A stretch of DNA of 45,567 bases from Bacteroidales bacterium (lineage in GTDB: Bacteria > Bacteroidota > Bacteroidia > Bacteroidales > JAIPAP01): NCBI GenBank assembly GCA_021740045.1, contig JAIPAP010000017.1, positions 1-45,567 of the forward strand. Reading direction: 5' to 3'. The notes below the pieces were generated by a model. That model was not told the origin of the DNA, made no database searches, and saw nothing but the letters and a program-made list of their open reading frames with translations. This document shows positions 37,949 to 45,567 of this stretch, piece by piece. A program made the position numbers and the translations under genes. Position 1 is the first letter of the stretch, and every line of letters starts with the position of its first letter.

Positions 37949-38638
37949 ATGAACTTTTTGAACACATTTCTATTTATTGTCCTGCCCTACATTTCGCTGG
38001 CGGTATTTTTGACCGGTACCCTTTACCGGTACAAGAATGCAAAATACAGTTATACATCATTATCGTCGCAATTCCTGGAGAATAAAAAGCTTTTCTGGGG
38101 ATCGCAGGCTTTTCACTGGGGGATTGTTTTTCTGTTTTTCGGTCATTTGGTGGGCTTTCTGTTCCCAAAAACGGTTATTGCCTTCAATAATCAACCGGTG
38201 CGAATAATGATAATTGAAGGCGCCGCCTTTATTGCGGGATTACTCACCTTATTCGGGATCCTTGTGTTGATTATACGCAGATTAACCGATGCCCGGCTAC
38301 GTAAAGTGACCACGAAAATGGACTGGACTATTGAGGGCATTCTGTTGCTTGAAATTGTCCTTGGTATTTTCATCGCCCTCTCATACCGGTGGGGCTCCAG
38401 TTGGTTTGCCTCCGTATTATCGCCCTATTTGAAATCGATCTTTACCTTGAATCCCCAAATACAAGCTATAAATGCCGCTCCCTTGATGTTGAAACTCCAT
38501 ATTGCGGGTTTTTTTCTTCTGCTTATTTTAATTCCTTTTTCAAGGCTGGGGCACTTGTTGCTTTATCCCATACGGTATGCCTGGAGGCCCTATCAGCGAG
38601 TGATTTGGTACAGTAATCGCAAAAAAATTTTGAAATAA
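37949..38638 (+). CDS. narI: Nitrate reductase gamma subunit, cytochrome b, copy 2
   Basis: The 229-aa membrane protein has five predicted helices. The heme histidines are kept: FHWGIVFLFFGH in helix 2, and the pair KLH and LGH in the last helix (LMLKLHIAGFFLL...FSRLGH). In the fourth loop it differs from copy 1 (WGSSWFASVLSPYLKSIF). It starts 3 nt after narJ2. Because both clusters have their own NarI, each enzyme can be supplied by quinol, and the cytochrome c of cluster 2 is additional. Confidence 0.94.
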   Translation: MNFLNTFLFIVLPYISLAVFLTGTLYRYKNAKYSYTSLSSQFLENKKLFWGSQAFHWGIVFLFFGHLVGFLFPKTVIAFNNQPVRIMIIEGAAFIAGLLTLFGILVLIIRRLTDARLRKVTTKMDWTIEGILLLEIVLGIFIALSYRWGSSWFASVLSPYLKSIFTLNPQIQAINAAPLMLKLHIAGFFLLLILIPFSRLGHLLLYPIRYAWRPYQRVIWYSNRKKILK

Positions 38639-38693
38639 GAATATCAACCAAATAATTGTTTAAATTTAAAAATCAATATTCAAAAAATAGTCT

Positions 38694-38858
38694 ATGAAAA
38701 CACCATCTTATTCCCCATGGGCCGATGCCCGCTTGACGGAGCCAAAACAAAACGATTTGCTAAAGGATTTTGAAAAACTTGAAACAGATGTGATTGGTGA
38801 AGGCAAACATGAGGAACTGCACCGGTTGCTCGGGACTATAAAGGGAAAGTATTTGTAG
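38694..38858 (+). CDS. Small 54-aa protein between narI2 and the AraC-type regulator
   Basis: A 54-codon frame starts MKTPSYSPWADARLTEPKQN and ends HRLLGTIKGKYL. The ATG follows narI2 by 55 nt and the stop is 6 nt before the regulator ATG, the tight spacing of a translated gene. The product is soluble, charged and probably helical. No family is recognised. It may be a small regulator or modulator of the second nar cluster or of the adjacent membrane regulator. Confidence 0.6.
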   Translation: MKTPSYSPWADARLTEPKQNDLLKDFEKLETDVIGEGKHEELHRLLGTIKGKYL

Positions 38859-38864
38859 TAACAG

Positions 38865-39995
38865 ATGACAACAATTTTTTTAATTGCGGCATTCAATGCC
38901 CTCTTCTTCACCTTTTTACTCCTGCAGAAAAAACCCAAAGGAGTCCATGACCGGGTTTTAATTATCTGGCTCCTGTACCTGGGTCTTTATACAGGGGCTT
39001 ATGCTTTGCTTTTTGACAAGCTATATGACCAATATCCCTTGTGGACGGGTAGCTTTATTTCGTTACTCACACTCCACGGCCCGTTCCTTTTTTTGTATCT
39101 TTCTTCTCTGACCAGGATTTCACACAAAATCCGCCGCATAGACTTTTTACATTTTCTACCTTTCCTGTTATTCAACATATTTCTGCTGGTTGCCACATTT
39201 ATTCCGGATTATTCCACCCGAATCAGAATGGATTACATTGATACCCATATCCATCCACCCTTTCTGTTTCTGATGTTTTTAGCCATAACTGCGCTTTCTG
39301 GTCCGGTATATTTTGCTTACGCTTTGCGGCTGCTCAAAAATTTGGATATTACGATATACAACAACTTCTCTTATTCAGAGTCCATTAACCTCGAATGGCT
39401 TAAAAAATTGATCTTTATTTTCGGAACCGTATGGACCATCTTGATTGGAGTAACCTCTCTTCATCATGTATTTCATCTTTTTTCCATGCATTTTTGTACC
39501 GATGGGCTTTTCCTCTCTTTAGCCATATTCATCATCCTGGCAGGTTATTTTGGATTAAAACAACAGGAAATATTCAGATCACATAGCCCGGAAAAATTCA
39601 TAACTGAGCAGAAAAAGAAAAAATATTCAGGCTCGCCACTCTCAGAAGCAGAAGCGAAACAAATTGCAGAAAAACTCTCCGGCTACATGAACCGGGAAAA
39701 GCCTTACCTTAATCCTGACCTCAATCTGCCCCGGTTAGCTGAAGAGTTGGGGATCAAATCACACCATTTATCGCAGGTGATAAATGACAAACTGGAAACG
39801 AATTTTTTCGAATATATCAATCACTACAGGGTTGAAGAAGTAAAAGCGAATATTAACAATCCGGACTATTCCAATTATTCTATTTTGGGCATTGCCTTTG
39901 AATCGGGTTTCAATTCGAAGTCAGCGTTCAACAGAGTGTTTAAAAACATAACAGGTGATACCCCGACACAATATAAAAAAGCACATTTTGGATAA
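38865..39995 (+). CDS. Membrane-bound AraC-family transcriptional regulator (seven-helix sensor)
   Basis: The 376-aa protein has an N-terminal membrane part with about seven helices (residues 1-235), then a linker and a C-terminal AraC-type DNA-binding domain (about 262-374). The domain has the two HTH motifs LNLPRLAEELGIKSHHLSQVIND and YSILGIAFESGFNSKSAFNRVFK, with GDTPTQYKK at the end. This layout is common in Bacteroidota, where the membrane part is thought to sense an extracellular or membrane signal. It follows the second nar cluster and the 54-aa gene in the same direction, so it may control nar genes (inference). Confidence 0.9.
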   Translation: MTTIFLIAAFNALFFTFLLLQKKPKGVHDRVLIIWLLYLGLYTGAYALLFDKLYDQYPLWTGSFISLLTLHGPFLFLYLSSLTRISHKIRRIDFLHFLPFLLFNIFLLVATFIPDYSTRIRMDYIDTHIHPPFLFLMFLAITALSGPVYFAYALRLLKNLDITIYNNFSYSESINLEWLKKLIFIFGTVWTILIGVTSLHHVFHLFSMHFCTDGLFLSLAIFIILAGYFGLKQQEIFRSHSPEKFITEQKKKKYSGSPLSEAEAKQIAEKLSGYMNREKPYLNPDLNLPRLAEELGIKSHHLSQVINDKLETNFFEYINHYRVEEVKANINNPDYSNYSILGIAFESGFNSKSAFNRVFKNITGDTPTQYKKAHFG

Positions 39996-40098
39996 GTGAC
40001 TGCATTTGCCAAGGTGTTATTTTATAATCCGGGACATTTTATTGCCAAAAAATAAGTCCCACTTTAGCAGGTAGGTCGCACACATGATATCCCAAGGC

Positions 40099-40106
40099 TA
40101 ATTTTG
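40099..40106 (+). promoter_or_regulatory. Putative -7 box (TAATTTTG) of the DUF6448-like gene
   Basis: TAATTTTG matches TAnnTTTG 43 nt before the ATG at 40149. A GGGAC/GTCCC hairpin without T-tract (40031-40060) lies upstream. No clear -33 box is visible. Confidence 0.35.
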
Positions 40107-40148
40107 TTTCAAATTCAAGTCGAATATAAACGTTAAAAGATCGAAACT

Positions 40149-40784
40149 ATGAAAAAGTCAGAAGCAAAGCTCGCAGAAAAGAGCAGGAAGAAAACAACTA
40201 TTATGAAAATGGCCGGTAGCCTGGTAATGGTGTTGATGTTTATCGCATTCACCTCACAGCAAACGTATGCCCATTGCGACCGGAAAAACGGTCCCGTTGC
40301 CGTTGATGCAAAAGAAGCCCTGAGAACCGGGAATTTTAGCAAAGTTGCCATATGGATCGGCGAAGAGCAGGAAGAAGAGCTGAGGGATAAATTCCGGCAA
40401 AGTTTGAGTGTTTACCAAAAAGGTGGTGATTCAAAAGAGCTTGCAACGGAATATTTTATGAGTAACACGGTTAGGTTGCACCGTGCAGCGGAAGGCATGC
40501 CTTTCACCGGCCTGAAACCGGCACAAGCTGCAGCAAAAGACATTCAGGTTGCAGAAAAAGCGCTGAAAACAGGTAATCTTGACCCTGTGATGGATATGTT
40601 TTCAAGCAAAATGGAGGATGAAGCCCAAAAATGGTTTCAAAAAGCGCTGGAAGCCAAAAAGAATAAGGATGAAAGCGTAGAAGCAGGACGTGAATGGGCC
40701 GACAAGTACGTGAAATACATCATTTATCTTCACAAACTTTATCAAAAGATAGAAGCCGGTCCACCCCATGGCGTGGGAGAATAG
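40149..40784 (+). CDS. Exported DUF6448-like protein
   Basis: The 211-aa product (193 aa if started at the ATG at 40203) carries a signal peptide: KMAGSLVMVLMFIAFTSQQTYA, with cleavage likely before HCDRKNGPV. The mature part begins with AHCD..GPV and has two repeats of the type A.K.AL.TGN....IW/MF, features I recall for DUF6448. The body is helical with conserved histidines (RLHRAAEG, YLHKLYQ). No catalytic site is known to me. It is a single gene with a good terminator. Confidence 0.75.
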   Translation: MKKSEAKLAEKSRKKTTIMKMAGSLVMVLMFIAFTSQQTYAHCDRKNGPVAVDAKEALRTGNFSKVAIWIGEEQEEELRDKFRQSLSVYQKGGDSKELATEYFMSNTVRLHRAAEGMPFTGLKPAQAAAKDIQVAEKALKTGNLDPVMDMFSSKMEDEAQKWFQKALEAKKNKDESVEAGREWADKYVKYIIYLHKLYQKIEAGPPHGVGE

Positions 40785-40815
40785 TAAAGGCACCCCCAAC
40801 CCCATGTTTGTATAG

Positions 40816-40849
40816 GTCCCCAATTGTAAAACAAGTTGGGGACTTTTTT
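40816..40849 (+). terminator. Rho-independent terminator after the DUF6448-like gene
   Basis: GTCCCCAATTGT pairs with ACAAGTTGGGGAC (one bulge, 3-nt loop) and is followed by TTTTTT, 32 nt after the stop. Confidence 0.85.
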
Positions 40850-40915
40850 ATTCTTAATCAAGAATAGCGAATACTTTTAATTAGTTAAGTCAGTAAGCAT
40901 TGATTAATAATTATT

Positions 40916-40923
40916 TACATTTG
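40916..40923 (+). promoter_or_regulatory. Putative -7 box (TACATTTG) of the first TetR gene
   Basis: TACATTTG matches TAnnTTTG and lies 16 nt before the ATG at 40939, which supports that start over the in-frame codon at 40900 that lies upstream of the box. Confidence 0.45.
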
Positions 40924-40938
40924 TACCAAAAATCTATT

Positions 40939-41520
40939 ATGTCAGAATTAACAACCAGGCAACAGGAAATCGTATGGAGCGCCATTAGCTTAATAGACGA
41001 AAAAGGCATTCAAGGTCTAACGATAAAAAACCTGGCTGCCCGGATGAAATTTACCGAAGCGGCCATATACCGTCATTTTAAAAGTAAAGGACAAATACTG
41101 GCAGCTATCATTGATCTATTCAAAAGCCAAACGCAAAGCATTCTCACTGAAAAAAAACAGTCTACCAAAACAACCCCTGAACTCCTGGAAGACGTACTTA
41201 TTACCTACACTAAAATGTTTGAAGAGAACCCTGCTATTGTATCTGTCATTTTTGCCGAGGAGATATTTCAAAATGAAAGCGCTTTAAAAAATAGCCTTAT
41301 GGATATTATAGAATCAAATGAAAAGTTTTTTAATCACATCATCAATCAAGGACAAAAAAAAGGGGAAATAAGAAATGACTTTGATTCGATGCTGGCTGCA
41401 ACAAGTATTCTTGGCACTTTTCGCTTAACAGTGAAAAAATGGAAACTTAATGGATTTAAATACTCGTTATTAAACGAAACCAAGCGATTGCTCGTCTATT
41501 TCCGTGTTATCTTTAGCTGA
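40939..41520 (+). CDS. TetR-family regulator (copy 1)
   Basis: The product is 193 aa from the ATG at 40939 (MSELTTRQQEIVWSAISLID). The N-terminal HTH is clear: GLTIKNLAARMKFTEAAIYRHFKSKGQIL (about 27-55). The C-terminal ligand domain resembles that of the second TetR protein at 42909, with matching segments NPAIVSVIFAEEIF and GTFRLTVKKWKL. The two are therefore paralogues. The likely target is itself and nearby genes (the 92-aa ORF and the VIT1-like transporter), but no obvious palindromic operator was found here. Confidence 0.9.
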   Translation: MSELTTRQQEIVWSAISLIDEKGIQGLTIKNLAARMKFTEAAIYRHFKSKGQILAAIIDLFKSQTQSILTEKKQSTKTTPELLEDVLITYTKMFEENPAIVSVIFAEEIFQNESALKNSLMDIIESNEKFFNHIINQGQKKGEIRNDFDSMLAATSILGTFRLTVKKWKLNGFKYSLLNETKRLLVYFRVIFS

Positions 41521-41642
41521 TAAAATATCCTTCCTTCCTCACCGGAAGTAGACCATAAAAAAGAGAATTTTGGATTTCAGGTAAACATTCAAATGATGTA
41601 TGTGTTTACTTACTTACAGAATTAATTGATAAAATACAGACT

Positions 41643-41921
41643 ATGCAAAGAAATACATCCAACAAATTAATGAAGCCCAAATTGAGACCCATAATGGTTA
41701 TTTTAGTGTTGGGGATAATCACAACTTTTATCGCGAGTTTCAGTATGATTGATAAAAAAAAGGAGGCTTTGAAAATACGGTTGTGCGCCACACAAAACTC
41801 CAATTTGCATTCGCAAACACCAGACACACTGCCTTTGCTCTCAATAATGACAAAGCTGGAACGCGATGTTAATAAGATTAGTGCGGGGATGTATCTCTTG
41901 TCACGTAGATCACAGAAATAA
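41643..41921 (+). CDS. Hypothetical 92-aa protein with one membrane helix
   Basis: I do not recognise this product. It has a basic N-terminus (QRNTSNKLMKPKLRP), one hydrophobic segment at 17-35 (IMVILVLGIITTFIASFSM) that could be a signal anchor, then a polar part ending KLERDVNKISAGMYLLSRRSQK. It sits between the first TetR gene and the VIT1-like transporter, same direction, 122 nt after and 53 nt before. Coding status is likely but not certain. A GTAAACA/TGTTTAC inverted repeat lies just upstream (41581-41609). Confidence 0.5.
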   Translation: MQRNTSNKLMKPKLRPIMVILVLGIITTFIASFSMIDKKKEALKIRLCATQNSNLHSQTPDTLPLLSIMTKLERDVNKISAGMYLLSRRSQK

Positions 41922-41974
41922 AATAATTTCCAGCGATAACTGGCAAGAATTATAGCAAATCAAAACCAAATACA

Positions 41975-42763
41975 ATGATATCAAGAAATCTGGACAAAGC
42001 GAGAGAGGCCTACAAAAAAAAAGACGTTGAAGCCGCCAAAGAAGCACATGCAGGCCACGTGCATTCAGAGCCTCACAAACAAGAGTCCGGCCAGTATATT
42101 GGAAGTGCCGTATATGGCGGTCTCGATGGAATCATTACCACGTTTGCCGTAGTAGCCGGGGTAGCCGGGGCACAACTTAGCGCCGGTGTAGTACTTATCC
42201 TGGGCTTTGCCAATCTTTTCGCCGATGGCATTTCAATGGCAGTAGGCGATTTTCTGAGCACAAAAGCTGAGCAGGAGTACAACACATCCGAAAAAAACCG
42301 CGAGAGCTGGGAAGTAGATATCTACCCTGAAGGAGAAAAACAAGAGCTTGTTGATTTATACACCGGCAAAGGCTATTCTAAAGAAGATGCCCAACAAATG
42401 GTGGATATCATTGCCAAAAATAAGGAGGGGTGGGTCGATATCATGATGAAGGAAGAATTGGAAATCATCGAAGATAATTCCTCGCCCCTTAAAAATTCAC
42501 TGGTTACATTCAGCAGTTTTGCTTTATTCGGCTTTATCCCGCTCATTGCCTTCACCATAGCCCAACTTTATCAATCCCTTCAGGACAGCACCTTTTTGAT
42601 TGCTTCGGTAATGACCGGGGCCACACTGTTTTTCCTGGGCGCATTGAAGGTACGTATCACCAACCAAAAGTGGTATCGCGCCGGATTGGAAATGCTGCTT
42701 GTTGGAGGTAGTGCTGCCACCGCTGCATATGTGGTTGGAGTGTTGTTAAAAGGTGTGGTGTAA
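41975..42763 (+). CDS. VIT1/CCC1-family metal (iron/manganese) transporter
   Basis: The 262-aa membrane protein has an N-terminal amphipathic region with a His-containing stretch (AHAGHVHSEPHK). The family's first helices follow: YIGSAVYGGLDGIITTFAVVAG and LGFANLFADGISMAVGDFLSTKAEQEY (about 48-106). A cytoplasmic metal-binding region rich in Glu lies at 107-165, and three C-terminal helices complete the protein. The family moves Fe(II) or Mn(II) out of the cytosol. Context next to TetR regulators and an RND pump suggests stress or metal efflux, but the metal cannot be told from sequence. Confidence 0.92.
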   Translation: MISRNLDKAREAYKKKDVEAAKEAHAGHVHSEPHKQESGQYIGSAVYGGLDGIITTFAVVAGVAGAQLSAGVVLILGFANLFADGISMAVGDFLSTKAEQEYNTSEKNRESWEVDIYPEGEKQELVDLYTGKGYSKEDAQQMVDIIAKNKEGWVDIMMKEELEIIEDNSSPLKNSLVTFSSFALFGFIPLIAFTIAQLYQSLQDSTFLIASVMTGATLFFLGALKVRITNQKWYRAGLEMLLVGGSAATAAYVVGVLLKGVV

Positions 42764-42858
42764 TAAGTGCCTAAAAATTAATCCAAAAAAAGAATTGTTA
42801 TGAAGTGTTTTCATAGCGAGCCTTTTCTTGTTTTAAGAAAAAAAATTTCAAAAAATAC

Positions 42859-42896
42859 TTGCGTTGACTTTTAAATTGAATTACTTTTGTAAGTAA
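42859..42896 (+). promoter_or_regulatory. Promoter and overlapping palindromic operator of the second TetR gene
   Basis: TTG (42859-42861), a 20-nt spacer and TACTTTTG (42882-42889) make a full Bacteroidota promoter. Lying over the -7 box is the palindrome TTACTT-TTGT-AAGTAA (42881-42896), a natural TetR operator for autorepression. The ATG at 42909 follows 12 nt later. Confidence 0.65.
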
Positions 42897-42908
42897 ATAT
42901 TCACATAC

Positions 42909-43502
42909 ATGCAAATAAGCAGAAAAAAGCAAATAATGCAGGAAGCCGTGGAGATTGTGAGTGAGAAAGGACTCAATGCACTGACAATGTCCACTTTATC
43001 GGCTAAAGTTGGAGTAACCGAAGGCGCTTTATACCGCCACTTTAGTTCGAAAAACGAACTCATTATGGACATCTTAAACGACATATTCCTTGAAACTACG
43101 AGCCAGATCAGTGAGGCAACCAGCCGGAAGCAATCGAATGCTGCCAAGCTTCAACAAATTATGGAGAATCAACTATTTCTGTTCAAGCAGCGACCGGCAA
43201 TAGCCAATCTTCTTTTTGCCGAGGAATATTTCCTCACCAACCATGACATAAAAATTTTGATTTATTCCATTATTAACACCATTCAACTGTATATCCAGGA
43301 AATATTTGAAAACGGAAAAAACAGTAACGAATTCAAACACAACTTAAATCCAAGGCATATCTCGATGATGTTTCTGGGAACGATAAGAATGCTGGTTATG
43401 AACTGGAAATTATCAGATTATCAATGGGATTTGCCCGCGCAGGGAAAAGTATTCTATCATAGTTTTCTTGAAATTATAGAGGAAAAAAATTTAAATCAAT
43501 AG
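42909..43502 (+). CDS. TetR-family regulator (copy 2) beside an RND exporter
   Basis: The 197-aa protein has the TetR HTH GLNALTMSTLSAKVGVTEGALYRHFSSKNEL (about 21-52) and a ligand domain with RPAIANLLFAEEYF and GTIRMLVMNWKL, shared with copy 1. It lies 17 nt before the RND/MMPL gene in the same direction, so the two form an operon. Its own promoter carries a palindrome likely to be its binding site. It is probably a repressor relieved by a substrate of the pump. Confidence 0.92.
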   Translation: MQISRKKQIMQEAVEIVSEKGLNALTMSTLSAKVGVTEGALYRHFSSKNELIMDILNDIFLETTSQISEATSRKQSNAAKLQQIMENQLFLFKQRPAIANLLFAEEYFLTNHDIKILIYSIINTIQLYIQEIFENGKNSNEFKHNLNPRHISMMFLGTIRMLVMNWKLSDYQWDLPAQGKVFYHSFLEIIEEKNLNQ

Positions 43503-43519
43503 TTAGTAAATAATTACTT

Positions 43520-45567
43520 ATGAAAATGTTTATCAATTTCATCACAAAGTATCCCTGGCCAATTCTACTTGGTATATTGGCTGTGACTGTTTTCCTTTTT
43601 ATCGAAATGTCGGCCAACAGCAGGATGGAAACCGACCTGGATGAATACATGCCCCAGGACCACCCAGCCTTTGTTTATAGTGACTCTGCTGAGGCAATGT
43701 TCAATATCAAGGATGGAATCATTATCGCCATTGAAAATAAAAATGGGATTTACAATCCCCAAACACTGGGGAAGATCAAGAAACTGACCAAAGATTTGCA
43801 GCAAATGAAGCAAATTGAAAAAGGAGATGTTACTTCCCTTTATACCGCCGACAATATCATCGGTACGGAAACCGGACTGGATGTGACCTCCTTTTATGAA
43901 GAAGTACCTGAATCTTCCGACAAGCTGCAAAGCATCCGGCAAAGCGTCAGAACTAATGAGATGGTTTATGAGCGGATCGTATCCGAAGATGAAACCGTCT
44001 CCGTGGTTATTGCAGAAATCAATGACGACGTTTTTTCCATGGAGTTCTACCATGAAATCCTTGACCTGGCCGATTCTTATGAAAATGACAATCATACCCT
44101 TTATGTGGCTGGCACCCCTATCGTAGAAGGAACGATGGCTTACCTGGGTCCGAAAGACATGAAGAAAATGGTGCCTATCGTCATCCTGGTCATTATCATT
44201 GTGCTGTATGTTACCCTGCGGAATACGAAAACCACCATTCTCACGCTGCTAGTAGTTATTCTCAGTGTTATATGGGCTTTCGGACTAATGGCATGGCTTG
44301 GCATTTCCATATATGCGGTTACCACGATGATGCCTGTGATGCTTATTGCCATCGGGGTGGCCGACGGTATCCACCTGTTTAACCATATGTATTTATACTT
44401 ACAGGAGCATCCCGAAGCTTCCCGGAAAGACGCTATCAGTGATATGGTAAGAAACATGTGGAAACCGGTAGCCATGACCTCGGTTACCACTTCCGTGGGA
44501 TTTGTTTCACTGCTGGCCTCGGAGGTTTATCCGATTAAATATTTCGGATTATTCACAGCTTTTGGCGTAATGGCAGCCATGTTTTTCTCGCTGGTGTTTA
44601 TTCCGGTGGGTCTTATGATATTCAACAAACCCAAAAATGTGAAAGCCAGGGGAGAAAGCGAAAAACATCATCCGCTGGCTCACAAAATTTCCAAATGGGT
44701 ATTGCAACATAAAGTACTGGTGCTGGTCCTTAGTGTCCTTACAATAGGTATAGGGATCTACGGAACCCAGAAAGTATGGATCAATTCGAGTTTCCTCGAT
44801 AAGTTTGAAGATGACAGCGATATTGTCCAGACGGATAACTTCATCAATAAAAAGTTCGGAGGAACCACTACCCTGAATGTTATCCTCTCGGCTGAAAGGA
44901 ACGACGCCTTCAAGGAGCCGGAAGTATTGAAACTCATGAGTAAAATGCAGAATGACGTTGTGGGGTCTGTAAAGGAGGCAGGCAATTCTTTCTCGCTGGC
45001 CGATTACCTCGAACGCATGAACAAGGTGATGCATGCCGATAAGGAGGAATATAACCGCATCCCCAATTCCCATAACCTGAATGCCCAGTATCTTTTACTG
45101 TATGAGATGTCCGGCGACCCGGATAACTTATGGGAAGTAGTGAACTATGACTATAACAAGGCCAATCTGAACATTCAAATCAAGGAGGATGATTCGAAGT
45201 CGCTCAAGGCGGTGCTTGATGAAGTAAGAAGTTATAAGGACGACTTCAGTGACCTGAATGTGGATATAAATTTTGCCGGTTCGGGGTATACCGCATTGGT
45301 ATTTACAGACCTCATTCTGGAGGGTCAAATTAAAAGCCTGATTATTACCCTTATAATTATTATCGTGCTTCTGTCCCTGATGTTCCGCCAGGTAAGTATT
45401 GGGTTTATTGGCGCTGTTCCTATCTCCATTACAGCAGTTTTAAGTTTTGGAGTTATGGGCTTGCTCAATATTCCGTTGAGTACAACAACCGCCTTACTGG
45501 CCTCCATAGCTATCGGTATTGGTATTGATTATGCCGTGCACTTTATTGAAAGATACCGGATTAGTCA
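43520..45567 (+). CDS. RND/MMPL-family exporter (5' part, runs off the window)
   Basis: From the ATG at 43520 an open frame of 682 codons reaches the window end. It opens with MKMFINFITKYPWPILLGIL and a first helix, then a periplasmic loop (about 35-215), then a bundle of helices including KKMVPIVILVIIIVLYVTL, MMPVMLIAIGVADGIHLFNH and GFVSLLASEVYPIKYFGLF. A second repeat begins near 395 with another helix, loop and bundle (IAIGIGIDYAVHFIERYR). This internal duplication and the G-GxD motif in the transmembrane bundle define the RND superfamily, MMPL type. The substrate is unknown (lipid or hydrophobic compound). Only the last helices are missing. Confidence 0.94.
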   Translation, partial: MKMFINFITKYPWPILLGILAVTVFLFIEMSANSRMETDLDEYMPQDHPAFVYSDSAEAMFNIKDGIIIAIENKNGIYNPQTLGKIKKLTKDLQQMKQIEKGDVTSLYTADNIIGTETGLDVTSFYEEVPESSDKLQSIRQSVRTNEMVYERIVSEDETVSVVIAEINDDVFSMEFYHEILDLADSYENDNHTLYVAGTPIVEGTMAYLGPKDMKKMVPIVILVIIIVLYVTLRNTKTTILTLLVVILSVIWAFGLMAWLGISIYAVTTMMPVMLIAIGVADGIHLFNHMYLYLQEHPEASRKDAISDMVRNMWKPVAMTSVTTSVGFVSLLASEVYPIKYFGLFTAFGVMAAMFFSLVFIPVGLMIFNKPKNVKARGESEKHHPLAHKISKWVLQHKVLVLVLSVLTIGIGIYGTQKVWINSSFLDKFEDDSDIVQTDNFINKKFGGTTTLNVILSAERNDAFKEPEVLKLMSKMQNDVVGSVKEAGNSFSLADYLERMNKVMHADKEEYNRIPNSHNLNAQYLLLYEMSGDPDNLWEVVNYDYNKANLNIQIKEDDSKSLKAVLDEVRSYKDDFSDLNVDINFAGSGYTALVFTDLILEGQIKSLIITLIIIIVLLSLMFRQVSIGFIGAVPISITAVLSFGVMGLLNIPLSTTTALLASIAIGIGIDYAVHFIERYRIS

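Overview
The window looks like a chromosomal piece of a Bacteroidota bacterium, probably a Bacteroidales/Marinilabiliales-like environmental facultative anaerobe (the order is inference). The clues are: many TAnnTTTG promoter -7 boxes, some with an upstream TTG about 20 nt away; the operon order ileS - dksA-like - lspA; a DksA-family protein that has lost its zinc cysteines; DUF6249, DUF6873 and DUF6448-like proteins; a tRNA gene without encoded CCA; and a palindrome whose translation reads CLPVGRQG. Base composition is even and moderately AT-rich, and no transposase, phage gene or CRISPR array is visible.

Layout. 1-5.8 kb (minus strand): the 5' part of atpD, then ileS-dksA-like-lspA. 5.9-9.8 kb: a radical SAM enzyme overlapping a DUF6873-like gene, a hypothetical protein, a lipoprotein, tRNA-Ala(GGC) preceded by a collapsed tRNA-Ala pseudogene, and thpR. 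9.8-12.0 kb: a DUF6249 membrane protein and an ECF sigma factor with a small membrane protein, transcribed divergently from a symmetric promoter region, then rpiB. 12.5-18.0 kb: nadA, a MORN-repeat secreted protein, a 136-bp palindromic element, a LytS-type histidine kinase and a PEBP/YbhB-like protein. 18.2-21.5 kb: a copper module made of a regulator that fuses a metal-binding HMA domain to an AraC DNA-binding domain, the copper exporter CopA and a CopZ-like chaperone, followed by a structured RNA or terminator.

21.9-38.6 kb is the core of the window: two complete, diverged respiratory nitrate reductase clusters in tandem. The first is narK-narG-narH-narJ-narI plus a dihydroorotate-dehydrogenase-like flavoprotein gene. 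Its NarG resembles the enterobacterial enzyme, even in the numbering of its cofactor ligands. The second starts with a membrane-anchored diheme cytochrome c, followed by a second narG-narH-narJ-narI, an order reminiscent of Thermus narCGHJI. The second NarG is clearly diverged but keeps every visible cofactor ligand. A 54-aa ORF and a seven-helix AraC-family regulator follow directly.

40.1-45.6 kb: a DUF6448-like exported protein, two paralogous TetR regulators, a VIT1/CCC1-family metal transporter and the 5' part of an RND/MMPL exporter. The second TetR gene has a palindromic operator lying over its own promoter and probably controls the RND gene.

Taken together, the region links anaerobic nitrate respiration (two enzymes, a transporter, a cytochrome) with copper and other metal handling and efflux. 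The most promising leads are the paired nar clusters with different accessory genes, the palindrome in front of the cytochrome/narG2 unit, the HMA-AraC copper regulator, the tRNA-Ala pseudogene and the 136-bp palindromic element.
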